37,963 bases of DNA from Gammaproteobacteria bacterium (GCA_030427335.1 JAUHWV010000004.1:1-37963), one strand, 5' to 3'. Positions 1 through 13,517 are shown, counted from the stretch's first letter. The notes: generated by a model from the letters alone, not told the origin. A program made the numbers and translations.

Positions 1-1253
1 GTAGGGCTGACACCATTACTGTCACAGTTGGCTTTGAAGGTATGTCTACAACAGTGACCAGTGAGCCTGTCGTTGCCTGTTGCAGCTTGCAGCATCCTCT
101 TTATCTTGTGGCTGTGGTTGGACTCTGTGGTCCTATTCAGCCATTCAAGAGCCGTAGGTAAGTGTTCAGCAATAAATTCAACACCTAACACCACAGGAAC
201 AATACGCTTACGAGCGTTGGTTTTAGTCTCTCCGTCAACCACCAACAGAGGCAGCTCCCCAGACAGCTTGAGACGCTCTGGTGTGAGTCTTTTGATCTCT
301 GAGGGCATCATTGCACCTTGCAGCATAAGCAGCACACAGGCCGCTACAGGGGCTTCTGAGACACTTGTAGATGCGCAGTAATCAACCAACTGCAACTGCT
401 CACTACGTGTCATGACAATGCGTTGTTTAGGCTGAGAATTAGGCACGTCAGGGCGCTCAATTACCCATTTAAACCTATAGCGCTTTGATGCGTACCGTAA
501 GCAAGCAACAATGTCATTCAACTCACGTCTGATAGATGCGCCTGAGACCCCCTCAGCCACTCTATTGGCTACATAAGCATCCAGACCGTCATGGATATGG
601 TCTAACGTGGAATTACTGATTGTCACGTCACCACCCATTGCCAACCAGCGCTTCCAGCGAGTCGTTGTGCGCTTGCCTGCTCTGGATGCAACATCAATAC
701 CTTTACTTTGAGCGTAATCACTCCAAATTGATGATAACGTCTTTGGCTTCGCTCTCACGCGGTTGTGAAGACTCATCCACGCTTCACCAATTACTCGTTC
801 CTCAAAGGTTAGCTTCTCACCACGGTTGTATTTGTCTACAACATCATCAAATTCAGGTATTACGATGTCGCTGTAGTCTGACTCGTGGGCTTGCAACTGC
901 TGCTGAAGTCGTTCTTCTTCAGCTGAGATATCAAGATCTTTTGCAACTTTTAGATGTTGTCCTCGTCTCAATTGACGCTTACGCAGAAACTCAGTAACTG
1001 CCATGTCAACCTCTGAAGCACCGAAGGCATCAGGATCGCTGTTCTCAATCATCTTGATTTTTAGTTCGTAGGCTTCGGAGGCTCTGGCTATCGCTTTGGC
1101 GAGCTTTGACTCTGTTGCTTCATTGAGCTTCAGATCCAATGGGTAAGAGAATGTCTTCTTTGGGAAGTAAATGCGCAGCTTAGTGGGGTAGTCACGTTGA
1201 TAGTGAAGCCTGTCACTGTTACCTATGGTTCTGACGTATTTGGGTAGTTTCAT
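1..1253 (-). CDS. Tyrosine recombinase / phage-type integrase, C-terminus cut by the window edge
   Basis: Not in the ORF track because there is no stop inside the window. Reverse-strand reading from ATG at 1253 is open to base 1 (MKLPKYVRTIGNSDRLHYQRDYPTKLRIYFPKKTF...). It ends with ...LTGHCCRHTFKANCDSNGVSP, matching the HxxR-H C-terminal block of tyrosine recombinases. Confidence 0.85.
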   Translation of the reverse strand, partial: MKLPKYVRTIGNSDRLHYQRDYPTKLRIYFPKKTFSYPLDLKLNEATESKLAKAIARASEAYELKIKMIENSDPDAFGASEVDMAVTEFLRKRQLRRGQHLKVAKDLDISAEEERLQQQLQAHESDYSDIVIPEFDDVVDKYNRGEKLTFEERVIGEAWMSLHNRVRAKPKTLSSIWSDYAQSKGIDVASRAGKRTTTRWKRWLAMGGDVTISNSTLDHIHDGLDAYVANRVAEGVSGASIRRELNDIVACLRYASKRYRFKWVIERPDVPNSQPKQRIVMTRSEQLQLVDYCASTSVSEAPVAACVLLMLQGAMMPSEIKRLTPERLKLSGELPLLVVDGETKTNARKRIVPVVLGVEFIAEHLPTALEWLNRTTESNHSHKIKRMLQAATGNDRLTGHCCRHTFKANCDSNGVSP

Positions 1254-1319
1254 GCGTATTCCTGTAAAGATTCCTGTAAGAATACAGTGTCTCCAGAATA
1301 CAATTCAATTACTAATCAA

Positions 1320-1358
1320 CGCCTTAGCGTGGAGGTTCAAGTCCTCTTCTGGGCACCA
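1320..1358 (+). other. 3' tRNA-Leu-like fragment (variable arm, T-arm, acceptor 3' strand, CCA), probable integration att site
   Basis: CGCCTTAGCGT GGAGG TTCAAGT CCTCT TCTGGGC A CCA: perfect 5-bp T stem with 7-nt loop, encoded CCA and a type-II variable-arm-like hairpin. No tRNA 5' half upstream. It lies directly upstream of the integrase start. Confidence 0.7.
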
Positions 1359-1477
1359 CTCTCCTATTATTTCTGAACAAAACGCACTCTAAACACGTTC
1401 TTATTTACGTCGCTGCTTGGCAGCGCCGAGAGGACTAATCCGGCCACTCAGCACAGCTGAGCGGCGTTCATCGGCTC
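1349..1477. repeat. Direct repeat copy 1 (~129 bp, starts inside the tRNA 3' end)
   Basis: ctgggcaccactctcctattatttctgaacaaaacgc...gttcatcggctc recurs 165 bp downstream with about 3 mismatches. Contains the perfect stems CGCTGC-TTG-GCAGCG and CTCAGC-ACA-GCTGAG. Confidence 0.95.
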
Positions 1478-1513
1478 GCCGCGGTGCGGCTCGAAACCCC
1501 GATTCACCCTCTC

Positions 1514-1642
1514 CTGGGCACCACTCTCCTATTATTTCTGAACAAAACGCACTCTAAACACGTTCTTATTTACGTCGCTGCTTGGCAGCGCCGAGAGGAC
1601 TAACCCAGCCACTCAGCATAGCTGAGCGGCGTTCATCGGCTC
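1514..1642. repeat. Direct repeat copy 2 (~129 bp)
   Basis: Same sequence as 1349-1477 at a 165-bp offset. Differences are aatccggcc/aacccagcc and cacag/catag. Confidence 0.95.
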
Positions 1643-1725
1643 TGGTTCTTTGACCTCTCGACCTACCTCTGTTTATTCATATTCCTCTGCGATCGAATGA
1701 CAGCGCTGAGTAAAATCAACGCCGC

Positions 1726-6110
<4,385 letters not shown>

Positions 6111-6129
6111 GTCAATATCCTAAATTCGG

Positions 6130-7470
6130 TTAGCGCCGGGGCGACTCGGTGGTTTGATCAAGGACTTGCCCGTTCCCAGAAGCAAACGGCTCAGAGGCAA
6201 GTGGCTCAGCAGTCAACTGCTCGATCAAGGCTTGGTTTAATAACGCGGTAGTAGCGGCATCGATTGTTGCCACCCGCGCGTCGAGCAACTCGCGCTGCGC
6301 GGTCACCCAGTCGACGTAGCTGTAACGGCCGCGTTCATAGGCCTTGCGAGTTTCCTCGAGGGCTTTTTCCAGTGCGGGAAGCACCTCTGTGCGCATCTCT
6401 TGAGTGGCTGTGGCACTTTGCTGGTAAGTAGACCAGGCTTCAAACAAGCGAGCACGGATCGCAATCAATGCAGATTCGCTCCGGTACCGAGCAGCTTCCC
6501 GTTCGGCCAGCGCTGACTGCACCTCGCCACGGTTGCGACGTTCCGAAAATAAGGGCATAGAAATACCGGCAGTAAATGCTGAATCACCGGTACCCTCAAA
6601 TCGTCGCACACCCAGGCTCCAATGCACATTGCTGGTTGACCGACTGCGTGCCAGCATTATTTCGGCATCACGAAGACGCTCTTCATCGGTGAGCACTTGG
6701 ATTGCTGGAGAGGCGGCAACCCGTTGATACAAGGCGTCGAAGGTCGATAGCTCTTCAAACTTGAATAGATCACCGCTGACGTGGTTAAAATCGGCGCGTT
6801 CCGCTGTCCAGAGAGACGCCAGGGCGAATTTCCGGCTTGTCAGTTCAGCCGTCAGGGCATTCTGTTGCAGCTTTGCCTGTTTGAGCAAGGCCTGCGCCCG
6901 CAGACGGTCCGCTTCCGGCGCAGCCCCACTCTTTACCCGGGCACTGACCAGCCGATAGCTCTGTTCCGCCAGTTGTGTGGCATCTTGCGCTACCTCAAGC
7001 CTCTTTTGAAGCGACAAGGTGGTAATAAAGCCTTGTGTGACCTGCCCCAGCAAATCCAGCGCCATGGCCTCCCGCTTGGCTTGTGCTAGTGCGAAGCGAG
7101 AGTCAGCGAGTGCTACGCGGGAACTGCGTTTATCACCCAACTCAATTACGGATGAGAGTGACAGGCTGAATTCCGCGCTTGCGGTGCCAGAGAAGTCACC
7201 GCTACCAGCCAGATTCTCGGCCTCCACACCGAAATCATAGGCAGGTTTCAATTCAGCGCTTCGGCGCATGCCTTTGATGGCCTCAGAACGCCACTGAAAA
7301 ACTTGCAATTCTGGATGATTGACCAGTACACGTTGTGTGGCCTCAGACAGTGTTAACGGCTCCTCCGCCGCAGACAATGCCGATTGAACCCACAATAAAG
7401 ATACCAACAGAGTAGGCAGGGAATAATGAAACCGAGATCGGCGCCATTCCCCCAAAAGGAAATAAAACAT
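6130..7470 (-). CDS. czcC: TolC-family outer-membrane efflux protein (CzcC-like)
   Basis: 446 aa OEP-like helical repeats (LTLSEATQRVLVNHPELQVFQWRSEAIKGMRRSAELKPAYDFGVEAENLAGSG). First gene of the efflux triad. Confidence 0.9.
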   Translation of the reverse strand: MFYFLLGEWRRSRFHYSLPTLLVSLLWVQSALSAAEEPLTLSEATQRVLVNHPELQVFQWRSEAIKGMRRSAELKPAYDFGVEAENLAGSGDFSGTASAEFSLSLSSVIELGDKRSSRVALADSRFALAQAKREAMALDLLGQVTQGFITTLSLQKRLEVAQDATQLAEQSYRLVSARVKSGAAPEADRLRAQALLKQAKLQQNALTAELTSRKFALASLWTAERADFNHVSGDLFKFEELSTFDALYQRVAASPAIQVLTDEERLRDAEIMLARSRSTSNVHWSLGVRRFEGTGDSAFTAGISMPLFSERRNRGEVQSALAEREAARYRSESALIAIRARLFEAWSTYQQSATATQEMRTEVLPALEKALEETRKAYERGRYSYVDWVTAQRELLDARVATIDAATTALLNQALIEQLTAEPLASEPFASGNGQVLDQTTESPRR

Positions 7471-7523
7471 GTAACGTATCCTGCATTAATTGAACCGAAA
7501 AGGATGAAACAAATCTGGCAAGA

Positions 7524-7904
7524 TTACGTGATCGGAGGGCGGTGAATAGAATGGATAATAATGGATTGAGGATCTGGCTGATCGGAAAGCGGATGCACGG
7601 CAACAAGCTCTGTTGGTAAATGGCTGCTACCGGATATAGCGGCCAGATGGCTGCCATGCCCCGAACAATGGTGACATTGGTCGCAAGCATCTGAGGCAAA
7701 GTTGGATGAGTCAATCACATCCTTACCCATCTCATCATTTACCTGTGGCTCGCCCCGCGTTTCAAGATGCAGATTGTCGTGATGATACGCCTCAGATGTA
7801 TCAGCATGAGCCCAACCCGATACCTCTAAGGCCACAAGCATGATTTGAATAACGGCCAACAACAGCACGAGGCGCGCTTTAAAGCGTGTATCACTCTGTT
7901 TCAT
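7524..7904 (-). CDS. Small His/Cys-rich, probably exported protein upstream of czcCBA
   Basis: 126 aa with hydrophobic N-terminus, HH and CDQCHHCSGHGSH motif. Same strand, 53 bp upstream of czcC. Confidence 0.65.
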   Translation of the reverse strand: MKQSDTRFKARLVLLLAVIQIMLVALEVSGWAHADTSEAYHHDNLHLETRGEPQVNDEMGKDVIDSSNFASDACDQCHHCSGHGSHLAAISGSSHLPTELVAVHPLSDQPDPQSIIIHSIHRPPIT

Positions 7905-8061
7905 CGTCTATGTTGCATAATCTGGCAATTACTCGGAATAAGAGACACCAAACTACTCCTTGTCGCACGTTTACAGCGCCTAATACATAAGTCAATACCG
8001 TACCCTTGGTTTAAGTGCGGATTGCAGCCCAGCTTAAGGTGCTTTCCAACGAAATCCATTA

Positions 8062-9558
8062 TCAGGACATCTCCCGCCAGTCTCGAGGCATTGTCAAATT
8101 CTCTGGACGTAGAATTAAATCCAACTGCTCCTTTGTCAACAAGCCTCGCGCCAGCACAAGGTCTGAGACACGACACTTCTGCAACAAGGCTTCTCTGGCG
8201 ACCTCAGTGGCGTTAGCGTAGCCAATGTAGGGATTTAGCGCAGTAACGAGGCCAATGGACTCCTCTACCTGATTCCGCATTCGATCTACATTGGCGGTAA
8301 TACCCACAACACAGCGACGACTTAGGATCTGACAAGCACTTTGTAAGTGAGAAATGCTCTTGAACAAACTATGGGCAATAATAGGCTCGAACGCGTTCAA
8401 TTGCAGCTGCGCTGCTTCCGCTGCGAAACTAATGGCGGTGTCGTTTCCCACCACCTCAAAAGCTACCTGATTGACGACTTCGGGGATCACGGGGTTAACC
8501 TTACCGGGCATTATGCTGGAGCCAGCCTGCATAGGAGGTAGGTTAATCTCATTGAGTCCAGCGCGGGGACCGCTCGATAAAAGACGCAAGTCGTTACAGA
8601 TTTTGGAAAGCTTAATGGCTATGCGCTTTAGTACGCCGGAAAGCTGTACGAAACCGCCACAGTCCTGAGAGGCTTCAATTAGGTTAGATGCGGTGAAGAG
8701 TTCAACGCCGGAAATAGCCACCAGATTGCGACAAACGAGAATCGCATATTCAGGATGCGTATTTATGCCAGTGCCTATTGCAGTGCCACCCAGATTGATC
8801 TCGCGACAAAGCATAGAGGCCTCTCGTAGCCGGGCTATGTCTTCGTTAAGCATTTCAGCATAGGCTCCAAATTCTTGGCCTAGCGTCATCGGAACCGCAT
8901 CTTGTAGCTGAGTCCGACCCATCTTGATCACGTCCTGAAACTCAGTTGCCTTGGCCATAAAGGCGTTTCTCAATTCTTCCATAGCCTCTATAAGGCGTGA
9001 GATACCGAAGCAAGCAGCTAATTTGATGGCGGTGGGATAGACGTCATTCGTGCTCTGACTGAGATTAACATGCTCATTGGGGTGAAGAAAATCGTAGCTG
9101 CCCTTGGGGTGCCCAAGCAATTCGAGTCCCAGGTTAGCAATCACCTCATTGGCATTCATATTTGTTGAGGTGCCGGCGCCTCCTTGGATAACGTCAACGA
9201 TGAATTGATCTAATAGGCGCCCTTGACGCAACTGTTCACAGGCATTGATGATGGCATCAGCTCGTTCACCGTCAAGTAAATCCAAGTCACGATTAGTGAC
9301 TGAAGCAGCCTGCTTAATGCAAGCCAGTGCCACTATTAGGTCAGGGTATACTGATACCGGAATACCGGTAATCGGAAAATTCTCAACCGCCCTGAGAGTG
9401 TGTACCCCCCAGTAGGCATCCATAGGCACCTCCCGCCAACCCAGAAGATCGCGTTCCATACGAAACGAAATGGACTCTCCTTCCTTTTGGACCTTACAAC
9501 CCAAGAACATGTGGATCCCTTTAGCATCGGAGTATTCTGGAGTGTGATCAGCTTGCAT
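8062..9558 (-). CDS. aspA: Aspartase/fumarase superfamily lyase, aspartate ammonia-lyase-like
   Basis: GGAGTSTNMNANEVIANLGLELLG, NLSQSTNDVYPTAIKLA and the signature GSSIMPGKVNPVIPEVVNQV. Start probably at the internal M of MERDLLGWREVPMDAYWG rather than at 9558. Confidence 0.9.
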   Translation of the reverse strand: MQADHTPEYSDAKGIHMFLGCKVQKEGESISFRMERDLLGWREVPMDAYWGVHTLRAVENFPITGIPVSVYPDLIVALACIKQAASVTNRDLDLLDGERADAIINACEQLRQGRLLDQFIVDVIQGGAGTSTNMNANEVIANLGLELLGHPKGSYDFLHPNEHVNLSQSTNDVYPTAIKLAACFGISRLIEAMEELRNAFMAKATEFQDVIKMGRTQLQDAVPMTLGQEFGAYAEMLNEDIARLREASMLCREINLGGTAIGTGINTHPEYAILVCRNLVAISGVELFTASNLIEASQDCGGFVQLSGVLKRIAIKLSKICNDLRLLSSGPRAGLNEINLPPMQAGSSIMPGKVNPVIPEVVNQVAFEVVGNDTAISFAAEAAQLQLNAFEPIIAHSLFKSISHLQSACQILSRRCVVGITANVDRMRNQVEESIGLVTALNPYIGYANATEVAREALLQKCRVSDLVLARGLLTKEQLDLILRPENLTMPRDWREMS

Positions 9559-9616
9559 ACGATGGCTTACCCTAGGGATATAACGGATTTTTGCCGATAA
9601 GCCTTGTAACGATCAG

Positions 9617-9640
9617 CTTCATGAAAGTACATCCATGAAG
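9617..9640. repeat. Inverted repeat CTTCATG-N10-CATGAAG between ABC ATPase and lyase genes
   Basis: Perfect 7-bp arms read directly (cttcatgaaagtacatccatgaag). Confidence 0.75.
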
Positions 9641-9666
9641 ATGCGTCTCTCGGAAATCGATAATTC

Positions 9667-11448
9667 TTATTTGCTGTGATGGCACAGTATTTCACTTCCG
9701 TTCTTCAGGGAACCTCTCGGCGGTGGGAGAGAATCACACACACCCGCAATTCGCTCAGGGCAGCGGTTGAGGAATGGGCAAAGCGGCGAACCCATACCTG
9801 CAGGAGTAGTGAGTTGGGGAGATACCTTATGGCGTGAGCGCTCCAGCCAACCTTGTTCCAACTCCGGCACCGATGAAATTAGCATGTCGGTATAGGGATG
9901 GAAAGGCGGGGTTTCGAGAGTTGAACAGCTTCCGGTCTCCACTGCGCGCCCCTCGTATAACACTAAAATGTCGTCGCAGAGGCTACGTACAGTGGAAATA
10001 TCATGGCTAATAAACATGTAGGACACACCAAGCTCCTGGCGCAATTCTGCAAGCAGGTCCAGGATAGCCGAGCCAACCACAGTATCTAGGGCAGAGGTTA
10101 CCTCATCGCAGAGAATGAGTTCAGGGTCGGCCGCCAAAGCTCGAGCTAAATTGATTCGCTGTTTCTGACCACCCGATAATTCACCACAGCGGCGCCCCGC
10201 CATTTCAGCAGGGAGTTTTACCAGGTCCAGAATTTGGACTATGCGACGCCTGCATGCATCATCAGAAAGCCCATGATAAAAGGTCAGTGGACGGCCCAAC
10301 ACCTGAGACACCTTGTGAGTGGGATTAAGGGCGGTATCGGCATTTTGAAATACTATCTGAATACGGCGGAACTGTTCCTTACTTCGGCTGGCTAGTGTCG
10401 TGGGCAAGGGTTCTCCATCAAGCAAGACTTCTCCCTTAGCTACGGGCATCAACCCTGCCACCACACGCGCGAGTGTCGATTTGCCCGAGCCGGACTCACC
10501 GATAATACCAAGCGTGGATCCGCGAGGAATAGTCAAGCTAATATCTTGTAGAATAGGCGAATCCGGCATGCCTTGCTTGTCGAGGCGACCATAGCCCGCC
10601 ACTAAGCCACGGATTTCCAGCAAAGGTAACTCAGAGTCGTGCTGGAGGGGCGTCTGCCGTTGTTTCCGACTGACGGCACCGACCAGAGACTGGGTATAAC
10701 TATCGGCAGGACGCTGAAGGATCTGCTCTGTTTCTCCAAATTCTATTACCTTTCCATGATTCAGCACCAAAATGCGATCTGCCATTTGTGCCACCACTGC
10801 TAGATCATGTGAAACGTAAATAGCAGTGATATCTCGCTCTTTTATCACCCGCTTAAATGCTTGCAAAACGTCAATCTGGGTAGTGACATCCAGGGCCGTA
10901 GTCGGCTCGTCAAAAATCACCAATTCTGGATCCGTGATTAGCGCCATCGCCGCCATTAACCTCTGCAGTTGACCACCCGAAACCTGGTGAGGGTAGCGAT
11001 TCCCGATTGTTTCTGGATTGGGCAAGGATAAGTCTCTAAACAGCTCTACCGCTCGTTTCTCCGCATCAGCTCGAGTCGCCATCTTGTGGATTAGCGCTGC
11101 CTCGGTGACTTGATTCATAATAGTGCGGGAGGGGTTGAAAGCGGCCGCAGCACTTTGGGCCACGTAGGATACCCTCCTACCGCGCAGATCTCGCAGGCCC
11201 GCTTGTCCCAGTTTAAGCACATCAAGCTCTCCCAATCTCACGGAGCCGCCACTGATTCGACAGCTACCCCGAGCATACCCCATCAAGGTCAATGCAATGG
11301 TAGTTTTGCCGGACCCCGATTCACCTATTAGAGCTAATACCTCGCCGGCCCCAACACTGAAGGAGACGTCATCAACTATGGTTAGCTCGTCTCCATCGCC
11401 AGTGGGTGCAGTGACATTGAGATTGGATACAACGATGTGGTTAGTCAT
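9667..11448 (-). CDS. Fused dipeptide/oligopeptide ABC transporter ATP-binding protein (two ATPase domains)
   Basis: 593 aa with two Walker A motifs (GESGSGKTT and GESGSGKST), two LSGGQ-like signatures (VSGGQLQR, LSGGQKQR), two Walker B motifs and an oligopeptide-type C-terminal Cys motif. Confidence 0.95.
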   Translation of the reverse strand: MTNHIVVSNLNVTAPTGDGDELTIVDDVSFSVGAGEVLALIGESGSGKTTIALTLMGYARGSCRISGGSVRLGELDVLKLGQAGLRDLRGRRVSYVAQSAAAAFNPSRTIMNQVTEAALIHKMATRADAEKRAVELFRDLSLPNPETIGNRYPHQVSGGQLQRLMAAMALITDPELVIFDEPTTALDVTTQIDVLQAFKRVIKERDITAIYVSHDLAVVAQMADRILVLNHGKVIEFGETEQILQRPADSYTQSLVGAVSRKQRQTPLQHDSELPLLEIRGLVAGYGRLDKQGMPDSPILQDISLTIPRGSTLGIIGESGSGKSTLARVVAGLMPVAKGEVLLDGEPLPTTLASRSKEQFRRIQIVFQNADTALNPTHKVSQVLGRPLTFYHGLSDDACRRRIVQILDLVKLPAEMAGRRCGELSGGQKQRINLARALAADPELILCDEVTSALDTVVGSAILDLLAELRQELGVSYMFISHDISTVRSLCDDILVLYEGRAVETGSCSTLETPPFHPYTDMLISSVPELEQGWLERSRHKVSPQLTTPAGMGSPLCPFLNRCPERIAGVCDSLPPPRGSLKNGSEILCHHSK

Positions 11449-11705
11449 TAGCCGATACCGTAAGAAGATGTAGATCTTTTGTCAGACGTCCCGCACATAA
11501 CGCTGCGAAACTCGCGGTCATACCGAGAATATAGTGATCCATGCACCTTAAGTAATTCAGTGTAACGTCCGTCTTTCGAATATGTTTGAGCGACACGGGC
11601 ATCGAGCATAATGGCTTCAGGGGCTAGGTACTCTGGCCGCGGCATGGTCGCAATAACAAGCGAATTTGTTAGAGCAGAGAAATAAACATCATTCTCGCAC
11701 ATCAA
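11448..11705 (-). CDS. Orphan ~85-codon ORF translationally coupled inside the peptide ABC operon; function unknown
   Basis: MCENDVYFSALTNSLVIATMPRPEYLAPEAIMLDARVAQTYSKDGRYTELLKVHGSLYSRYDREFRSVMCG... Start overlaps the upstream permease stop (TGATG) and its stop overlaps the ATPase start (TAATG). Confidence 0.6.
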   Translation of the reverse strand: MMCENDVYFSALTNSLVIATMPRPEYLAPEAIMLDARVAQTYSKDGRYTELLKVHGSLYSRYDREFRSVMCGTSDKRSTSSYGIG

Positions 11706-12535
11706 ACACTACCTGCCGTATTCGAAACATTACCGCGCAAACTATCAATCACCAGATTGACACCGATGGTGACCAAAGCAATAGCCACCGCCGGCATCAG
11801 TACAGCGGGGGCTCCCTCTGCTAGGCCGCCCATATTTTCCCTTACCAAGGAGCCAAGATCGGCATCGGGAGGCTGAACGCCAAGACCCAGAAAACTGAGG
11901 CTGCTCAACAACAACACGGCCCACACAAAACGCAGACCCACATCCGTCATCATAGGGTGGATCATGTTTGGTAAGATTTCAGCCCAGGCTAAATAAATAC
12001 GCCCTTCACCTCGTGCTCTTGCGACTTGCACAAAGTCCATTTGGTTTAGATTAACCGCCAGGGAACGGGCGATCCGGTAACAGCCTGGCGTATAAGCGAC
12101 GCCGACAATGACGATCAGTAATAGCAGAGAGGAACCGAAGGCCGCTATCATCACTAACGCAAAGATTTTTCCGGGAATGGAAATCAGTGCGTCCATAAAG
12201 CGACTCATTGATTCATCGACCCACCGCGGACTTACTGCTGCAAGAATCCCAAGACTGACACCCATGAAACCAGCGAGCATTGCCGCTGCCGCTGCTAACA
12301 CGACAGTGAACCGGGTACCGTGAAGAATTCGACTTAGCACATCGCGGCCCAGATAATCGGTGCCTAAGAGGTTAGCGCCACCAATAGGCTCGAACACATC
12401 CCAGGCAACAATCTCTCCTACAGGATGAGGCGCCAGAGCCGGCCCAAACAAAGCAATGAAGAGCCAAAATAACACTAGGGAAAGACCTAATGTACCGGAG
12501 TACCCGAGCGTGCGGAACAGATTCATGGTAGCCAC
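11702..12535 (-). CDS. ABC transporter permease, DppC/OppC-like
   Basis: 277 aa; NLLGTDYLGRDVLSRILHGTRFT and RARGEGRIYLAWAEILPNMIHPMMTDVGL (EAA-loop-like) are typical of DppC. Confidence 0.93.
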   Translation of the reverse strand: MATMNLFRTLGYSGTLGLSLVLFWLFIALFGPALAPHPVGEIVAWDVFEPIGGANLLGTDYLGRDVLSRILHGTRFTVVLAAAAAMLAGFMGVSLGILAAVSPRWVDESMSRFMDALISIPGKIFALVMIAAFGSSLLLLIVIVGVAYTPGCYRIARSLAVNLNQMDFVQVARARGEGRIYLAWAEILPNMIHPMMTDVGLRFVWAVLLLSSLSFLGLGVQPPDADLGSLVRENMGGLAEGAPAVLMPAVAIALVTIGVNLVIDSLRGNVSNTAGSV

Positions 12536-13486
12536 CTAGGTGCGGAGTTTGGGGTTTGAAACGATAGCGCAGACATCGGCAATAAGTACCAGCAAGAGAT
12601 AGGCCGCGCAAAAGATCATCGCGCAAGTCTGAAGCAGAGGCATGTCACGATTGGCTACAGAATCGACCATCAGGCTAGCAATACCTGGATAATTGAAGAT
12701 CACCTCTACGATGACAACCCCACCAAGTAGATACGACATACTGAGAGCAACGGCGTTGGCTATCGGTCCGATTGCATTGGGTAGAGCGTGGCGCAACACC
12801 ACCCGAGGTAAACTCGCCCCCTTGAGCACGGCCATCTCGACGTAGGGTTCGCTGAGTTGATCGAGCACCGCCGCTCGGGACATACGGGCCATCTGTGCCA
12901 CCAGCACAAAAAAGAGTGTCACTACAGGTAGAGCGTAAGCAGACAAAAACTGACCAAGAGACGCACCCGGAGGCGCGTAAGAGAGAGATGACACCCAGCC
13001 AAGTTTTACGGCAAAAATCAGCACTAAAACAGTGGCCACTAAAAACTCAGGGATAGCAACCATGCAAAGCGTTGTGAAATTAAGCACTCGGTCCAAACGA
13101 GACCCGCCATACATAGCTGACAATATTCCTAGGGTCAAGGCTATGGGCACCGACACAAGCGCTGCGATACCCGCCAAAACCAGCGAGCGAGGTAAACGTT
13201 CTGCCACTAGCTCGGCCACTGGCATATTGTTCGCAAGGGATACACCTGGATCTCCGATTAGCAGACCCTTTAGCCAAGTTACGTAACGTACATACCCGGG
13301 CTTATCAAGACCCAAACTTTCCCTAAGCGCCGCCAAAGCTTCAGGGGTTGCGCTCTGCCCTAGTAACTGCTGGGCTGCGTCGCCCGGTAGCAAACTCGAT
13401 AGTGAAAACACTACTGCCGACACCAGTAACAGTATGAACAAGGCCGTGCCGGCGCGGCGCGCGATAAGCTGCATAATATGCATCAT
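12536..13486 (-). CDS. ABC transporter permease, DppB/OppB-like
   Basis: 316 aa; RRAGTALFILLLVSAVVFSLSSLLPGDAAQQLLG and VVLRHALPNAIGPIANAVALSMSYLLGGVVIVEVIFNYPGI. Confidence 0.93.
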   Translation of the reverse strand: MMHIMQLIARRAGTALFILLLVSAVVFSLSSLLPGDAAQQLLGQSATPEALAALRESLGLDKPGYVRYVTWLKGLLIGDPGVSLANNMPVAELVAERLPRSLVLAGIAALVSVPIALTLGILSAMYGGSRLDRVLNFTTLCMVAIPEFLVATVLVLIFAVKLGWVSSLSYAPPGASLGQFLSAYALPVVTLFFVLVAQMARMSRAAVLDQLSEPYVEMAVLKGASLPRVVLRHALPNAIGPIANAVALSMSYLLGGVVIVEVIFNYPGIASLMVDSVANRDMPLLQTCAMIFCAAYLLLVLIADVCAIVSNPKLRT

Positions 13487-13517
13487 GAAATCATCTCTCG
13501 GCTCAGATTAACAACAC

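Noticed and set aside
61-997. Plus-strand ORFs 61-381 and 620-997
   Set aside because: They lie antisense to the continuous integrase frame on the minus strand, which has recognisable recombinase sequence.
1485-1523. A second tRNA 3' end before repeat copy 2 (gattcaccctctcctgggcacca)
   Set aside because: Only the CTGGGCACCA portion matches; the T-stem/loop does not form, so I treat it as repeat-derived similarity and not a tRNA remnant.
7343-7714. Minus-strand ORF of 123 aa overlapping the start of czcC and the small His/Cys-rich ORF
   Set aside because: Overlaps two better supported genes in another frame; no recognisable domain.
7901-8176. Minus-strand ORF of 91 aa overlapping the lyase 3' end
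   Set aside because: Out of frame with the aspartase-family gene and mostly within it; no motif.
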